Assembly: GCA_001839685.1 (NCBI GenBank)
Contig: MLAK01000186.1
Span: forward strand, 1 to 64,000
Source: Tritrichomonas foetus
Lineage: Eukaryota > Parabasalia > Tritrichomonadida > Tritrichomonadidae
Reading direction: 5' to 3'
Length of the DNA stretch: 64,000 nucleotides
Part shown: positions 17,246-26,891 of the stretch, one piece after another
Position numbering within the stretch: the stretch's first letter is position 1
Layout of the letters: every line of letters begins with the position of its first letter
Notes under the pieces: model-generated
What the model was told of the DNA's origin: nothing
What the model saw: only the letters and a program-made list of their open reading frames with translations
Database searches by the model: none
Made by a program: the position numbers and the translations under genes

Positions 17246-19987
17246 CTACTTAATAACAATTTCATGGATCATCGCAGATGTTTCATCTGATATCATAATG
17301 ATTGGGGTAGCTTCCTTAAATAAAAGTTTAAGCCTAAATTTATACTCATATGATTGACCAACATCCAACGCTCCAATATTTTTGATTGCAGGACCACTAA
17401 ACAAATACGAAAGTTCAACATTTCTCTCAACAAAAGAAACTTTTACATCTTTAATTCTTTTCTTACAAATATTTTTGATTGTGATTTGGTATTGATCAAC
17501 ACCAATGTTTTCGATTTGGGCACACAAATGAGCATCATTTTCAAAAGGAACAAAAACCATGCTTTCTTGGCTTTTATACCAAAATAAAATGTCTTTTTGA
17601 TCTTCAATAAAAGGTAAACAAAACTCAGGCAACAAATACTCATTCCCACCTTCATTCTTATTTTGAGTGTTGTTATCATTAGTTTCATTGCTAGTTTCAT
17701 CGGTGTTTTGATTTGTGATAATTGTTGAAATGAGCTTCATTTGGCAATTTCTTCCTTCAAGCTTAGTAATATGCTTCGAAGCGTCAAAGAAAAACGATGA
17801 GAAACCAAAAGCAGTAAAATCATGTGGACATTGTGCAAAAATGTCATCATCTTGCATAAAAAGTGGAATTTCAGGTGCATGATGAACATTAAATTCGAAA
17901 TATTGGTATGTATATCTACAGGGCGGTTGAAACGACCAAAATGGGAAAATTAACAACAATTTGTTCAATCCTAGAGTTTGCCCACAAATTGCCAAACGAA
18001 CAACAAATTCTTCATTGGAATCTAAGGCCTTCAAAAACCGCTGACCAAGTAATTCTTCAGTTTGTGGAAACATAACATTATAGTTGGCATTTCCTATAGC
18101 CATCATTGCCAAGTACTTCAATTTCATATCACTATTTCGAATTCTAATGGTGATTGGAATAATTTCATTGACAAAAATGTCTTTTCGATTAAATCCACCT
18201 TCTACTGTGAGATCAATTCGTGGACAGTTATCAAACACGGTAAAATTAATCAATTTTTCTGTAAGTCCTGGGAAAAGCTTATAGAATTTAATATTGTGAT
18301 ATTCAAATTCAATTCCTTTCACTTCAACTTTCCCTTTTTTCCGTGCTATGAATTTTGCTTCAATGTGATGTGAATCAGGAAGTTCAGGAAAAGTTTCAAC
18401 TTCACAGTCACTTTCAATTAGTAATTTCAAATTCGTGAATTCAAAGGCAGGACACCGATTATTAAAGAATATTTTTATAGTTATCACTTCATCAGTTGCA
18501 CATTCAATTATGTCGAAGATATTATAATTAAAGAATCTTTTATGATCAAATGCTCCAAATAGTTGTTGTGCAACCTTAGGCCAATACCCAACGAACCCTT
18601 CAGGTGGTGCACAAGGGAATCCATTTGATTCTATTTTTATCACTCTTGTATCAACAAATCCACAAGGGATTCCCTTCACAAAAATACTATTACTATCATT
18701 TTGGTTTTTGATTTGATTATTCATCAAATTATTTTGGTATTTTTCGTAGAAGGCTAATAACTTTTGCTGGTAGACTTGCGGATTATAGATATCTCTACTT
18801 GATAAAGGTAATGATACAATTCTAGCAATATCAGCTCCAGAAAACCTTTGAAGTGCTGTTTCCATAAGTTTTTGTGAAACTAAATTGAAGTTATCAGGAT
18901 TTACAATTCCCCAAGAATTATATAAACACCTCACTTCAAACTCGTTACTTTCTATTGTCGAAAAAGCACGCGATGCGTAAAATAATAAATAAGACCGTTT
19001 CCGAATCGAGCAAAGATAAGCATATTGTTCATATAAGAAAGGATTTAATACAATAAACAATTTTCCATAAGGTAGAATAGATTTCATTATTGGAATTGTT
19101 CTTGAACAATAGAATTTTGCCAAATTTATTGCAAATCTTTCAATTACACCTGTTTCTGGCATAGCCTCATCAAAAAGTTCAACAAGATTTGGTGATCGAC
19201 TTCCTTGCATTATTCGACAAAGTATGGCAAAAAGTTTACTTTGTTGTCCGAGCGGAGTTTCATAAAGTTTCTGATAGTTTTCAATTGCTTCTTTGTATTG
19301 TTTTTGTTGCATTTTTAAATCGGCATAATATTTAACAGCAATCATTTTCTTTGATGGAGATGATAGAATTGAGAAAACCCATGTGTCATTTCTTACGTTT
19401 TGAAAATTCTTCAAAATATTATTTCCGCTCTTTTTGAGGTTAGGAATAAATGTTGTATTATAGAAATCTTTGAAAACTGAATAATAATCTTTTATCGGTA
19501 ATCTTAAAATGACTGGTTTAATGCTGGAAACTGGTCCAATGATCCATTCTGGAAAGTACGATTTGGATGGAAATGCTGATTCGCTGTATTCGACAAATAA
19601 TATGATAGCAATAGGAATATCACAATAACAATGAAATGGCATAAAATCGGCTTCGAATAATCTTTGTCGTAATATTGTCATCGTTGGAAGCTCTTTGTTC
19701 ATTTCAACGACGGGATCGGAATTCAAAAAATAATATGGCTCGGTTTTGGGCTGAGAATTTCGCATATTTATAATCTCGTTCGTCGCAACATTAATATCGA
19801 TTCTGAATTTCGGTAAAACTAACCGCGTGCTTCCACCAATTTCGTTCATTAATTTTTTCCATGCGAATTTGATCTGAATCATAATATCCGGATGTAATCT
19901 TTCGGCTTCTTGAGAAAAAGAACAAAGAACACATGGTTGAAAGCGATCATTTAAGAACTTAGGAAAGCTCTTTATCCTTTGTTTCAT
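17246..19987 (-). CDS. TRAPPC8/Trs85-like TRAPP complex subunit
   Basis: 913-residue soluble protein. The N-terminus (FQPCVLCSFSQEAERLHPD, residues 16-35) aligns by eye with the TRAPPC8 start, which also has a Cys-Ser-x-EAERL core. A region ending in a sentence-like match to the GTPase-like N-domain follows (FVEYSESAFPSKSYFPEWI...), then a TPR-like helical section (about 215-400: KYYADLKMQQKQYKEAIENYQKLYE) and several Ig-like beta domains to the end. This order, N-domain then TPR-like then beta-rich tail, is that of TRAPPC8/Trs85, the TRAPPIII-specific subunit that acts in Golgi traffic and autophagy through Rab1/Ypt1. A 26-residue Asn/Thr-rich insert (about 765-790) is lineage-specific. The start ATG is clear. 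An AP-type or other beta-sandwich trafficking protein is the main alternative. Confidence 0.65.
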   Translation of the reverse strand: MKQRIKSFPKFLNDRFQPCVLCSFSQEAERLHPDIMIQIKFAWKKLMNEIGGSTRLVLPKFRIDINVATNEIINMRNSQPKTEPYYFLNSDPVVEMNKELPTMTILRQRLFEADFMPFHCYCDIPIAIILFVEYSESAFPSKSYFPEWIIGPVSSIKPVILRLPIKDYYSVFKDFYNTTFIPNLKKSGNNILKNFQNVRNDTWVFSILSSPSKKMIAVKYYADLKMQQKQYKEAIENYQKLYETPLGQQSKLFAILCRIMQGSRSPNLVELFDEAMPETGVIERFAINLAKFYCSRTIPIMKSILPYGKLFIVLNPFLYEQYAYLCSIRKRSYLLFYASRAFSTIESNEFEVRCLYNSWGIVNPDNFNLVSQKLMETALQRFSGADIARIVSLPLSSRDIYNPQVYQQKLLAFYEKYQNNLMNNQIKNQNDSNSIFVKGIPCGFVDTRVIKIESNGFPCAPPEGFVGYWPKVAQQLFGAFDHKRFFNYNIFDIIECATDEVITIKIFFNNRCPAFEFTNLKLLIESDCEVETFPELPDSHHIEAKFIARKKGKVEVKGIEFEYHNIKFYKLFPGLTEKLINFTVFDNCPRIDLTVEGGFNRKDIFVNEIIPITIRIRNSDMKLKYLAMMAIGNANYNVMFPQTEELLGQRFLKALDSNEEFVVRLAICGQTLGLNKLLLIFPFWSFQPPCRYTYQYFEFNVHHAPEIPLFMQDDDIFAQCPHDFTAFGFSSFFFDASKHITKLEGRNCQMKLISTIITNQNTDETSNETNDNNTQNKNEGGNEYLLPEFCLPFIEDQKDILFWYKSQESMVFVPFENDAHLCAQIENIGVDQYQITIKNICKKRIKDVKVSFVERNVELSYLFSGPAIKNIGALDVGQSYEYKFRLKLLFKEATPIIMISDETSAMIHEIVIK

Positions 19988-20023
19988 TTCTATGATTGAT
20001 TTTGATGACTTTACATTATTTAT

Positions 20024-20057
20024 TCAAAAAGTTTACACTCCATCAAAAAGTTTACAC
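20024..20057. promoter_or_regulatory. direct repeat TCAAAAAGTTTACAC (2 copies)
   Basis: Two exact copies, 20024-20038 and 20043-20057, lie 37-70 bp upstream of the TRAPPC8-like start. The TCAAAAAGTT core also occurs just upstream of other starts in the window (33532, 40450; TGAAAAAGTT at 45583). A promoter element is inferred. Confidence 0.35.
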
Positions 20058-20080
20058 AGAATCGTCTTCAAAAATAATGA

Positions 20081-20159
20081 GCGACAAGTTTTGCCGTGAA
20101 CACTTTTCGAAAATTTGACTTAACAATTGACCTTAAATGTTCACATCAAAACTTGTCGC
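20081..20159. repeat. 22-bp inverted repeat in a divergent promoter
   Basis: Arm 1 is 20081-20102 (GCGACAAGTTTTGCCGTGAA...) and arm 2 is 20138-20159; they match as reverse complements at 20 of 22 positions around a 35-bp loop. The repeat sits between the divergent TRAPPC8-like gene and the coiled-coil gene at 20212. It could be paired operator-like sites for a bidirectional promoter or a small foldback insertion. Confidence 0.6.
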
Positions 20160-20178
20160 ACCTAATTATAAAACAGTT

Positions 20179-20196
20179 TGACCTAATTAAAGGTCA
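20179..20196. promoter_or_regulatory. TGACCTAATTAAAGGTCA inverted site
   Basis: Perfect 6-bp arms TGACCT/AGGTCA around AATTAA, 16 bp upstream of the start at 20212. TTGACCT sites also lie at 20127, 28000 and 33496, each upstream of a start codon. Confidence 0.35.
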
Positions 20197-20211
20197 ACTC
20201 GATTCGATTGA

Positions 20212-20655
20212 ATGGAACAGAGTGAAGGCGAAATTGCTATTCAGCAGGCAAAACTTCATGAACTACTCGAGAAACACCCCGAATACAAGGAATACGATCA
20301 AATTTTTCAGAAAATGAAAGAATCTTTATCTATCGAAATTCAAAATACGAGAAATTTGCTTATCGAAAAAATGAAAGTATTGAATGATGCAGCTGATTCA
20401 AAGTTCGATGAATTATATAACAAATGCAATGCAAGATTAAGAAAAGCATATCAAATGCAATATTCATCAACAGGCACTCAAAATTCAATCAATCAAACCA
20501 AAAAAGTAACGGCAAACGATCAGAAGAATTTGAATGATGAAAATGACACTGAGAGTGAATCTGATGAACATCACAAAAAATCGTCTGACGACGATTTAGA
20601 TAATATTCTTTTTGGTGTTCCAAGTGATGATTGTGAGGAAGAGTTTATTGAATGA
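20212..20655 (+). CDS. small acidic coiled-coil protein, unknown
   Basis: 147 residues, ATG at 20212. The first 90 residues are helical and predicted coiled coil (IAIQQAKLHELLEKHPEYKEYDQ, NLLIEKMKVLNDAADSKFDELYNKC). The C-terminal third is disordered and very acidic (ENDTESESDEHH, SDDDLDNILFGVPSDDCEEEFIE). The short hydrophobic motif LDNILFGVP within acidic sequence could be a docking peptide. No family recognised; length and layout would suit a tethering, kinetochore or biogenesis-complex accessory protein, but nothing specific supports any of these. It shares a divergent promoter region with the TRAPPC8-like gene. Confidence 0.65.
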   Translation: MEQSEGEIAIQQAKLHELLEKHPEYKEYDQIFQKMKESLSIEIQNTRNLLIEKMKVLNDAADSKFDELYNKCNARLRKAYQMQYSSTGTQNSINQTKKVTANDQKNLNDENDTESESDEHHKKSSDDDLDNILFGVPSDDCEEEFIE

Positions 20656-21927
20656 TTTTATCATGGGTTGAAATTTATTTAATGTTTTCGACGAGTTGGA
20701 TTCATACAAAATCAATAATTCGCTCATATTGTTTCTATTGGTGATGATTAACTACATTCGATTCTCATGTATAATTCTACATTTGATGGTTCTTCCATTT
20801 TAGCTCATCGATATTTCTTTTGATTAATTTTTTGTTATTCTTCTGTTTTGTTTTATTAATCTGTTTTATATCGAAAAATTAGTAATTACACCAGATCCGA
20901 TTTGATCGAATTAAAGTTTCATGTCATCCTATTATTTTGAAATATAATGTGATTTCATATGAATCAATGACTAATGATTCCTACATAAATTACATATTTT
21001 TGTGCATATGCGATAATATAGTAAATTAAATAAAAAAAAACATAAATTTTTGATTTTGGATAATGTTGTCTTTTTATTTCATGTCTCAATATACTATAAT
21101 CTGATGCGATATGATTTATAATATCTAAAACCAATATTAAATGTAGTTTATACATTTGAAAAATATTCATTGTGAGCAATAACCATAAAGGCGACAATTT
21201 TTTCACATCTTTCCTTTAGAAATTGATGATGCATCTTCATAAAGAAAATGACTAATTTATTTCATTGTTTCATGCTAAGGTAAATATCGAGTTGACAACG
21301 AAGGGATTCCATTCAAGAAGGATCCTTTGTTCGTGTTTGGTCTTGGTGCCAGTCGTAGTGAGGTGAACAGTTCCTATTTCTTCCAGGTAACAAAAATGTA
21401 TGATTCATCTGATTATTAAACAATAACTAGTGATGATGAAAAAGCGATAGAACTTGACAATATTGAAAAGACCTAATTTGTTAATAAATTTATTTATTTA
21501 TATGAAACAAAATTGCCTTATGTTAGAAAAGATTGAATCATGAAAACATATGAATTCTGTTCTTTTGATTGTCAATTCTTCCATGGCAATTTTGAGGCAT
21601 ATTCATCTAAATCTAAGTAACCAACATTCCAAATAAGAACCTAAATCTTAGTAATCTTTTTATCCAATATATATATATAACTATTACTCAACAATTATTC
21701 ACTCGTTATTTCCAATAGCTTTTTTTCATTGTTATTTATTGCTAACTTTTCCCCAAAGATGAATGTATCACAAGATAATTACGGGAAAAGTTAAGTTGAC
21801 ATTTGAATATTTTAATAAAACTTTTTCATGATAACAGACCAAATATATGTTTAAAAAAATTAATGATTGTGACATTTTCTATTGTGATAGGCGAATTCAC
21901 AGGCCAAATATATAAATATTCGAAAAG
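20656..21927. other. intergenic with one coding-like fragment
   Basis: 1.27 kb of AT-rich DNA, with the only compositional exception at 21279-21419 (listed separately). The last 250 bp before 21928 should hold the RGP1-like promoter; AT-rich runs (TATATATATA near 21670) are present. Confidence 0.5.
21279..21419 (+). other. coding-like fragment, origin unknown
   Basis: A 46-codon open stretch between TAA (21276) and TAA (21417), without an ATG near its start, translates as GKYRVDNEGIPFKKDPLFVF GLGASRSEVNSSYFFQ. It is clearly less AT-rich than its surroundings and reads like protein. It may be an exon-like relic of a larger gene, or a structured RNA whose composition mimics coding sequence. 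No match recalled. Confidence 0.25.
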
Positions 21928-22887
21928 ATGAAGATATCGATTCTTCCAGAACATCCTTTTATATTCTTAGGACAAAAATTTACTCTCCAGATTACGATAT
22001 CAGATTGTGAATCAGAAGTTCGCTGGATTAGCGCCCAAATCACAGGAAAAACCAAAACACAAAATAATCAAACAAATCAACTCTTACACAACATTGTAAA
22101 AGACGCGCTTGGTGGTCCTCAAAATGCACCATACTTTGGCCATGTCATGAGTGGCTCGCGACTCATTGCAAACAATTTTTCTGGATCAAAAACATTTTGT
22201 CTCACAATTTTGGCAGAAAATATTCCTCCTTCGTATTACGGAGAGGGTGTCAGTATTAGTTATGAATTAATGATTGCCTGCCAAACATCGACACAAATTG
22301 ATAAATCACATATTTTTCCACTTCACTTCATCGCGCCATTTAGATCTGTTTCAAAGCTGGAAAACTGCCAATCAACAGCTTCATTTTCAATTGACTCATC
22401 TGAAGCACAAACGTCCATAATTCCTTTCAATTTGGCCTGCCCATTTTCATCGAATTCGCTTTCAATTGATTCTTCTGATTTCGTAGTGAAGATTGAAGAT
22501 GTGACTATTGCAAGGGTTTCAACACCAACTGGCAGTAATGTTGGAAAGGATTTATCTGGAATAATTGATCTTTCCGATTTGAATTCTCATGTAAATAAAG
22601 CTGTTATTAAACTGATAAGAAATGAAAAATTCTCAGATTCTTCTGCCAACAATTCTAAAACTGTTTCACAGAAAGTTATGAACTTAAATGGTATTGTTAT
22701 GAAGAGATTCAATTTACCAGTTCCTTACACTTTAACAGCTGATTTTGAAACAGACCTTGTGACAGTTTCATATTCCTTGGAGTTTGTTTTTTCAAGCCAA
22801 AAAGGATCATGGAAAATTGCTGCACCATTCAAACTTGCACCCCCAGAGTATTCAATCACTCGTCCAAGGAATCCAATCATGCAATAA
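21928..22887 (+). CDS. RGP1: RGP1-like arrestin-fold protein (Rab6/Ypt6 GEF subunit)
   Basis: 319 residues. It resembles RGP1, partner of RIC1 in the GEF for Rab6/Ypt6 at the Golgi. Matching landmarks are the start (ISILPEHPFIFLGQKFTLQITI; RGP1 begins with a similar beta strand and 'VFLAGE'), WISAQITGK (RGP1 WASAQI), and ENIPPSYYGEGVSISYELMIACQ (RGP1 has [20 protein letters not shown]). The C-terminal half has GIIDLSDLN and FNLPVPYTLTADFETDLVTVSYSLEFVF, the second beta sandwich. The length is slightly below the human protein. The ATG fits the first strand directly, and the stop lies in TAAA. No RIC1 homologue is visible in this window. Confidence 0.78.
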   Translation: MKISILPEHPFIFLGQKFTLQITISDCESEVRWISAQITGKTKTQNNQTNQLLHNIVKDALGGPQNAPYFGHVMSGSRLIANNFSGSKTFCLTILAENIPPSYYGEGVSISYELMIACQTSTQIDKSHIFPLHFIAPFRSVSKLENCQSTASFSIDSSEAQTSIIPFNLACPFSSNSLSIDSSDFVVKIEDVTIARVSTPTGSNVGKDLSGIIDLSDLNSHVNKAVIKLIRNEKFSDSSANNSKTVSQKVMNLNGIVMKRFNLPVPYTLTADFETDLVTVSYSLEFVFSSQKGSWKIAAPFKLAPPEYSITRPRNPIMQ

Positions 22888-22888
22888 A
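22885..22888 (+). terminator. TAAA poly(A) signal overlapping the stop codon
   Basis: The RGP1-like gene ends GCAATAAATG, with the stop codon inside TAAA. Confidence 0.4.
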
Positions 22889-23531
22889 TGTTAATTAGTC
22901 AAAAAGAATTATTAAATATATTATTACTCCATATTTTCATTTTTATTATGGAATTGTTTTTATTTATAGATATGATTTATTGCCATCTAAATTGAGTTAT
23001 AATGATTCATTGGAACAAATATAAAAGATGGCATTTTATCTTTTGGTATTCAAAAGAATTTATTTATTAATATGATTTTTGTGATCTATCAGAATTTCTT
23101 TTTCTATTTGTGAAATACCTTGGTATAACAATTCGAGAAGCAGTATCAAAAGCTATGAATCATTTGTTTGATAACTTTTTACTAAAAATGTGAACGAGCA
23201 AATTCTGCAATATATTGTTGTGTGCCCAGAAATAACAAATACGCGATGAATAATGCCTGCATTATTTAATTCACAATTAGCACTGCAGCAAGGTCATATT
23301 AATATCAATTCTCACACACAATTAAGAAAAAGTAATTTCTTTGGGATTTCGACATTGATTTAAATATGTATTATAAATAATATCTATGTAGAATATATTT
23401 TCATGTTCATTTATGTTTATTTAATAATTCAAGGAGAAGTGACATGAAAAAAAAATTAAGTTAACAAACTCAAACTTAACCAAATAATATTCCACCTATC
23501 TCAGATTTATCACAGAGATTTATTTTAAGTA
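22888..23531. other. intergenic, nothing recognised
   Basis: 640 bp between two plus-strand genes, AT-rich, without a convincing frame or repeat. Confidence 0.5.
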
Positions 23532-26495
23532 ATGTTCGTTCCAGCTCAATACAATTCAACATCGAATTCACTTCTCGCCAAAATTGTGAGATTTCTTAAT
23601 CTTAAAGAGACTCGCCTTCAAGATATCCAAAATTTAGTTAACGAATCTACAACCGCCCAATTAGTTCCTTCTTTCGCTTTTCTTGGTGTTTGGCTTGTTT
23701 CAAATGCGAATTCAGAATCAATGGCGTTAAAAAATGTTCAGGTCGCATATCATATCATTCATCTGATTGCAACAAAAGTGCCACCAGTGATTTTGGTTTG
23801 TGGTTTATCTGATTTAAATTGGACCGAGCATCAATTCCGTGTCACTCATTCAATGGTTTTTTTATCTTTTTTTGATCGAATTCAAACCATTCGATCTTAT
23901 ATGAAGCCAATTGCACTTGAAACAGACTTGTCTCGATTTTCACATTGCCATATTCAGATCGACTCAAGTTTTGCTAATAAATATCCAGGATTATTAACAG
24001 AAGTTGGCGGTGATCCACAATTTCAAATAGGATGTATTCAACACTTTCAGAGATTGATTATGAATAATGTGCCGATTGGTGATTTCAAGCCTTTGCTTCA
24101 ACATAAAAATTCCACAATTATGCTATCTTATGCAATTATTGGATTATTAACTAAATTTAACAAATCTAGAACTCTGACACATCATCAACTATTGTTTTAT
24201 TTTACAATTATTTTCAGATACATTACATCTTTTGCATTATCAGATAATATTAATGGTCTTATGATTACTCAACACATTTTAAATCTTCCTTCAGTATCAC
24301 CATTCCTTTTAATTGCAATGGTTAGCAATATACCAAAAGCATTGTATATCTATAATTTATTAATTCCCAAAAAATTAACGAAAGGAGATTTAACAGACGA
24401 AGAAGCTAAAAAGGCAATTATAGAACAATTTAGTATCATTGATATGTCATTAGATAACTCTTTAAATAAACTAATTGAGTTTGTTCCTCAATTTCTATAT
24501 GCATTTTTCTTGGAATATCCCGTTTTGGTTTATGAAATGCCACATTCACCAGATTTCATCGATCATATCATCACTCTTCATTTATCAAGCAAACCTCTTC
24601 CAGAAACGATGAAAAACATCTTTTCTCGTCTTGATCAAGAAATGTCACCAACTGAAATTATTTGTATGGGTCTTCAATTAACTAAATTCATTTTATCTAA
24701 TGTTCAAAGAGGGTTTATTCGTTTTTCACGCGAAAAACAAGCTACTTTTTGGAAATTTTTCGCTGCACTTTCTGCAACCGCTCTTCCAACAATTAGCGAC
24801 CAATTTTCCACTCGATTCTGTGAAGCAGCTTTAAAAGATCCAACTAATAACATGGCTGAATTCCTCATAAATGGAATTTTGAATTATGGTTTACACATAA
24901 TAATGAATTTGCCTTATGAAAATCATTTTATTTCTTTTCTTTTTTCATGTTTGAAACAAAATGAAGAACTTCAAATGGTTTCACGTCTAATTCTCTTAAA
25001 ATTGATTCAAAGCGATGTTCTTCATATCTCTACACAAATAGTAGACATTATTAAATCATGTGAAGATTTGGTTCTCATTTTAGAATACATTGATGCACTT
25101 CAAAACTTGAAAGAAATCACACAATTTAATGATTTGAAAGCAATTGATAGTTTAATTGCTGATTTAATTAATAAAATTCCATATAATATATCACGAACAC
25201 CTGTTTTATTGATTAATTCAGTAGTACCTATCCAACCGCACTTTAATAACATTTCTACGATGATTTATCAAAAAGTTAGTGCATATTTGCAATCAAGTAA
25301 AATAGATTTATCAAGACATTTAAGTACAATTCCACCTAATTATTTACATTTGCTAATTAAAGTATTGTCAACGACATTTTTTGTACAAAAATACGAAACT
25401 GCAAAAGTTTTAACAGAACGATCAATTTTTATGTTAAATGATCAATCGAATATATTAAATAATCTTTCAAATTTTCAAGTATCGAGTTCAATGTTGATTT
25501 TACCAATTGCTCAGCATTTATTAAGACAATTATTAGTTTTTAAACATAATGATTTAGCAATAGCGCTCCTTGATGCAATAACAAAACCTTTACTGAAAGA
25601 TTTAATTCCATCACGTTGGATTTGTCGTTTTCTTGTGAAAAATTATGAAATTTTAACACCTGAAATTAAACAAGCGTTTGATAAAATTGTTCGTTTGTTA
25701 CCGGACGCAAATGAATTGTATTTATCTCCTTACCAAAATCATACGATTCAAGAAATCATTCATAATATTCAAATTCATAGAAAAATAAATTTACATGATC
25801 CTAATGTGATTTATAAAGAACAAATTTCTCCTTTCAGACATGCCCTCACATTTTCAACTATTTCTATTTTACTTAGAAATGAACCAGTTCATCAAATCGT
25901 TTTTGATTTCGTTGAACCACTTTATGAACCATTCCAATTAAAATGTAACCAAAATGTTCTTTATTCAATTTCTAGATTACTTGAATATATGCCTGCAACT
26001 ATTGCAATAGGCGTTTTTAATACAATTATTCAAAAAGAAGTTTATGTTTTACCATTAAACATTTTGAGAGTTTTTATGGCACTGACTACAATCGATGTTT
26101 TCAAAAAAATTTGCGAATCAGGATGTGATTTAATAAAACAAAATGATAATCGATTAACGGCCTTTCTGTATGCTATTATGCCTAATTTTAGTCGATTGAA
26201 GAATGATGAAGATGTAGCAACAAAGTTTTTATGCGGGTTACTTGAAAATGTAAATGCGAAAACACCTAGATCACTTCAAGAAAATGTAATTGATGCTGTT
26301 GGAATGGTTTATGTGATGCTGAGATTGAATAAAAAGAGAGCAGCTTTAATTAATTCTGCCAAACATTTTACACCAGAATTGAAAGCTATAATCGCATCAA
26401 GTTTGGATATTGATATTGATTTTCCAAGATCTCCAACTCCACCAGTTCGAGCTTATGGTGGAAATATTAATACTAGAATGCCATCATTTATATAG
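23532..26495 (+). CDS. large alpha-helical protein, possible Mediator subunit 23
   Basis: 987 residues, helical throughout, no TM or signal peptide. The sequence near 75-130 (ATKVPPVILVCGLSDLNWTEHQFRVTHSM) has the same order of features as MED23 (LPPRLVCESLIN...LEWERTQLWALTFKLV). Near the C-terminus (FLYAIMPNFSRLKNDEDVAT) it recalls the MED23 end (HLVGPFLQRFQQERTRCMIE). These are visual similarities only; a HEAT-like or exportin-like protein is the alternative. If MED23, it is a tail-module coactivator subunit working with RNA polymerase II. At 987 residues it would be shorter than the roughly 1,370 of the animal protein. The last 20 residues (FPRSPTPPVRAYGGNINTR) are a disordered Pro/Arg tail. 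The frame is intact from the ATG. Confidence 0.5.
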   Translation: MFVPAQYNSTSNSLLAKIVRFLNLKETRLQDIQNLVNESTTAQLVPSFAFLGVWLVSNANSESMALKNVQVAYHIIHLIATKVPPVILVCGLSDLNWTEHQFRVTHSMVFLSFFDRIQTIRSYMKPIALETDLSRFSHCHIQIDSSFANKYPGLLTEVGGDPQFQIGCIQHFQRLIMNNVPIGDFKPLLQHKNSTIMLSYAIIGLLTKFNKSRTLTHHQLLFYFTIIFRYITSFALSDNINGLMITQHILNLPSVSPFLLIAMVSNIPKALYIYNLLIPKKLTKGDLTDEEAKKAIIEQFSIIDMSLDNSLNKLIEFVPQFLYAFFLEYPVLVYEMPHSPDFIDHIITLHLSSKPLPETMKNIFSRLDQEMSPTEIICMGLQLTKFILSNVQRGFIRFSREKQATFWKFFAALSATALPTISDQFSTRFCEAALKDPTNNMAEFLINGILNYGLHIIMNLPYENHFISFLFSCLKQNEELQMVSRLILLKLIQSDVLHISTQIVDIIKSCEDLVLILEYIDALQNLKEITQFNDLKAIDSLIADLINKIPYNISRTPVLLINSVVPIQPHFNNISTMIYQKVSAYLQSSKIDLSRHLSTIPPNYLHLLIKVLSTTFFVQKYETAKVLTERSIFMLNDQSNILNNLSNFQVSSSMLILPIAQHLLRQLLVFKHNDLAIALLDAITKPLLKDLIPSRWICRFLVKNYEILTPEIKQAFDKIVRLLPDANELYLSPYQNHTIQEIIHNIQIHRKINLHDPNVIYKEQISPFRHALTFSTISILLRNEPVHQIVFDFVEPLYEPFQLKCNQNVLYSISRLLEYMPATIAIGVFNTIIQKEVYVLPLNILRVFMALTTIDVFKKICESGCDLIKQNDNRLTAFLYAIMPNFSRLKNDEDVATKFLCGLLENVNAKTPRSLQENVIDAVGMVYVMLRLNKKRAALINSAKHFTPELKAIIASSLDIDIDFPRSPTPPVRAYGGNINTRMPSFI

Positions 26496-26891
26496 AGTAT
26501 GTTTGTAAAAATAGATTTTATTCATATTTTCTTCTTTTTTCTTTCCCTAACTTTCTTTTTAACTTGATCTGAGAGCGTGTTATATATTAATTTATATCAG
26601 GAGTTAAAACTAACTAATTAATCGTAATACTACTATTTATAAATAGATAAACAAAATATGACATTTCTTTAAGCTTAAGAAAAGAGTTGACTATAGAGTA
26701 GATAATAAAAACGAATATTATTTTTATAAAAAATTGTTATTTAAAAACAAACAAATTTTTATTTATGAGTTTGGATTGTTTGAGACTAAATTGGAGAAAA
26801 TGGGATTCTATATAGGATTTTTTTCCACCTTCAAATATATGATAAATTATTATTCATACATTACAAAAATTAGAATTTAAATCAATGCAAA
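26496..26891. other. 3' intergenic spacer between convergent genes
   Basis: 395 bp of AT-rich DNA between the ends of two convergent genes. No feature beyond expected 3' UTRs. Confidence 0.5.
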
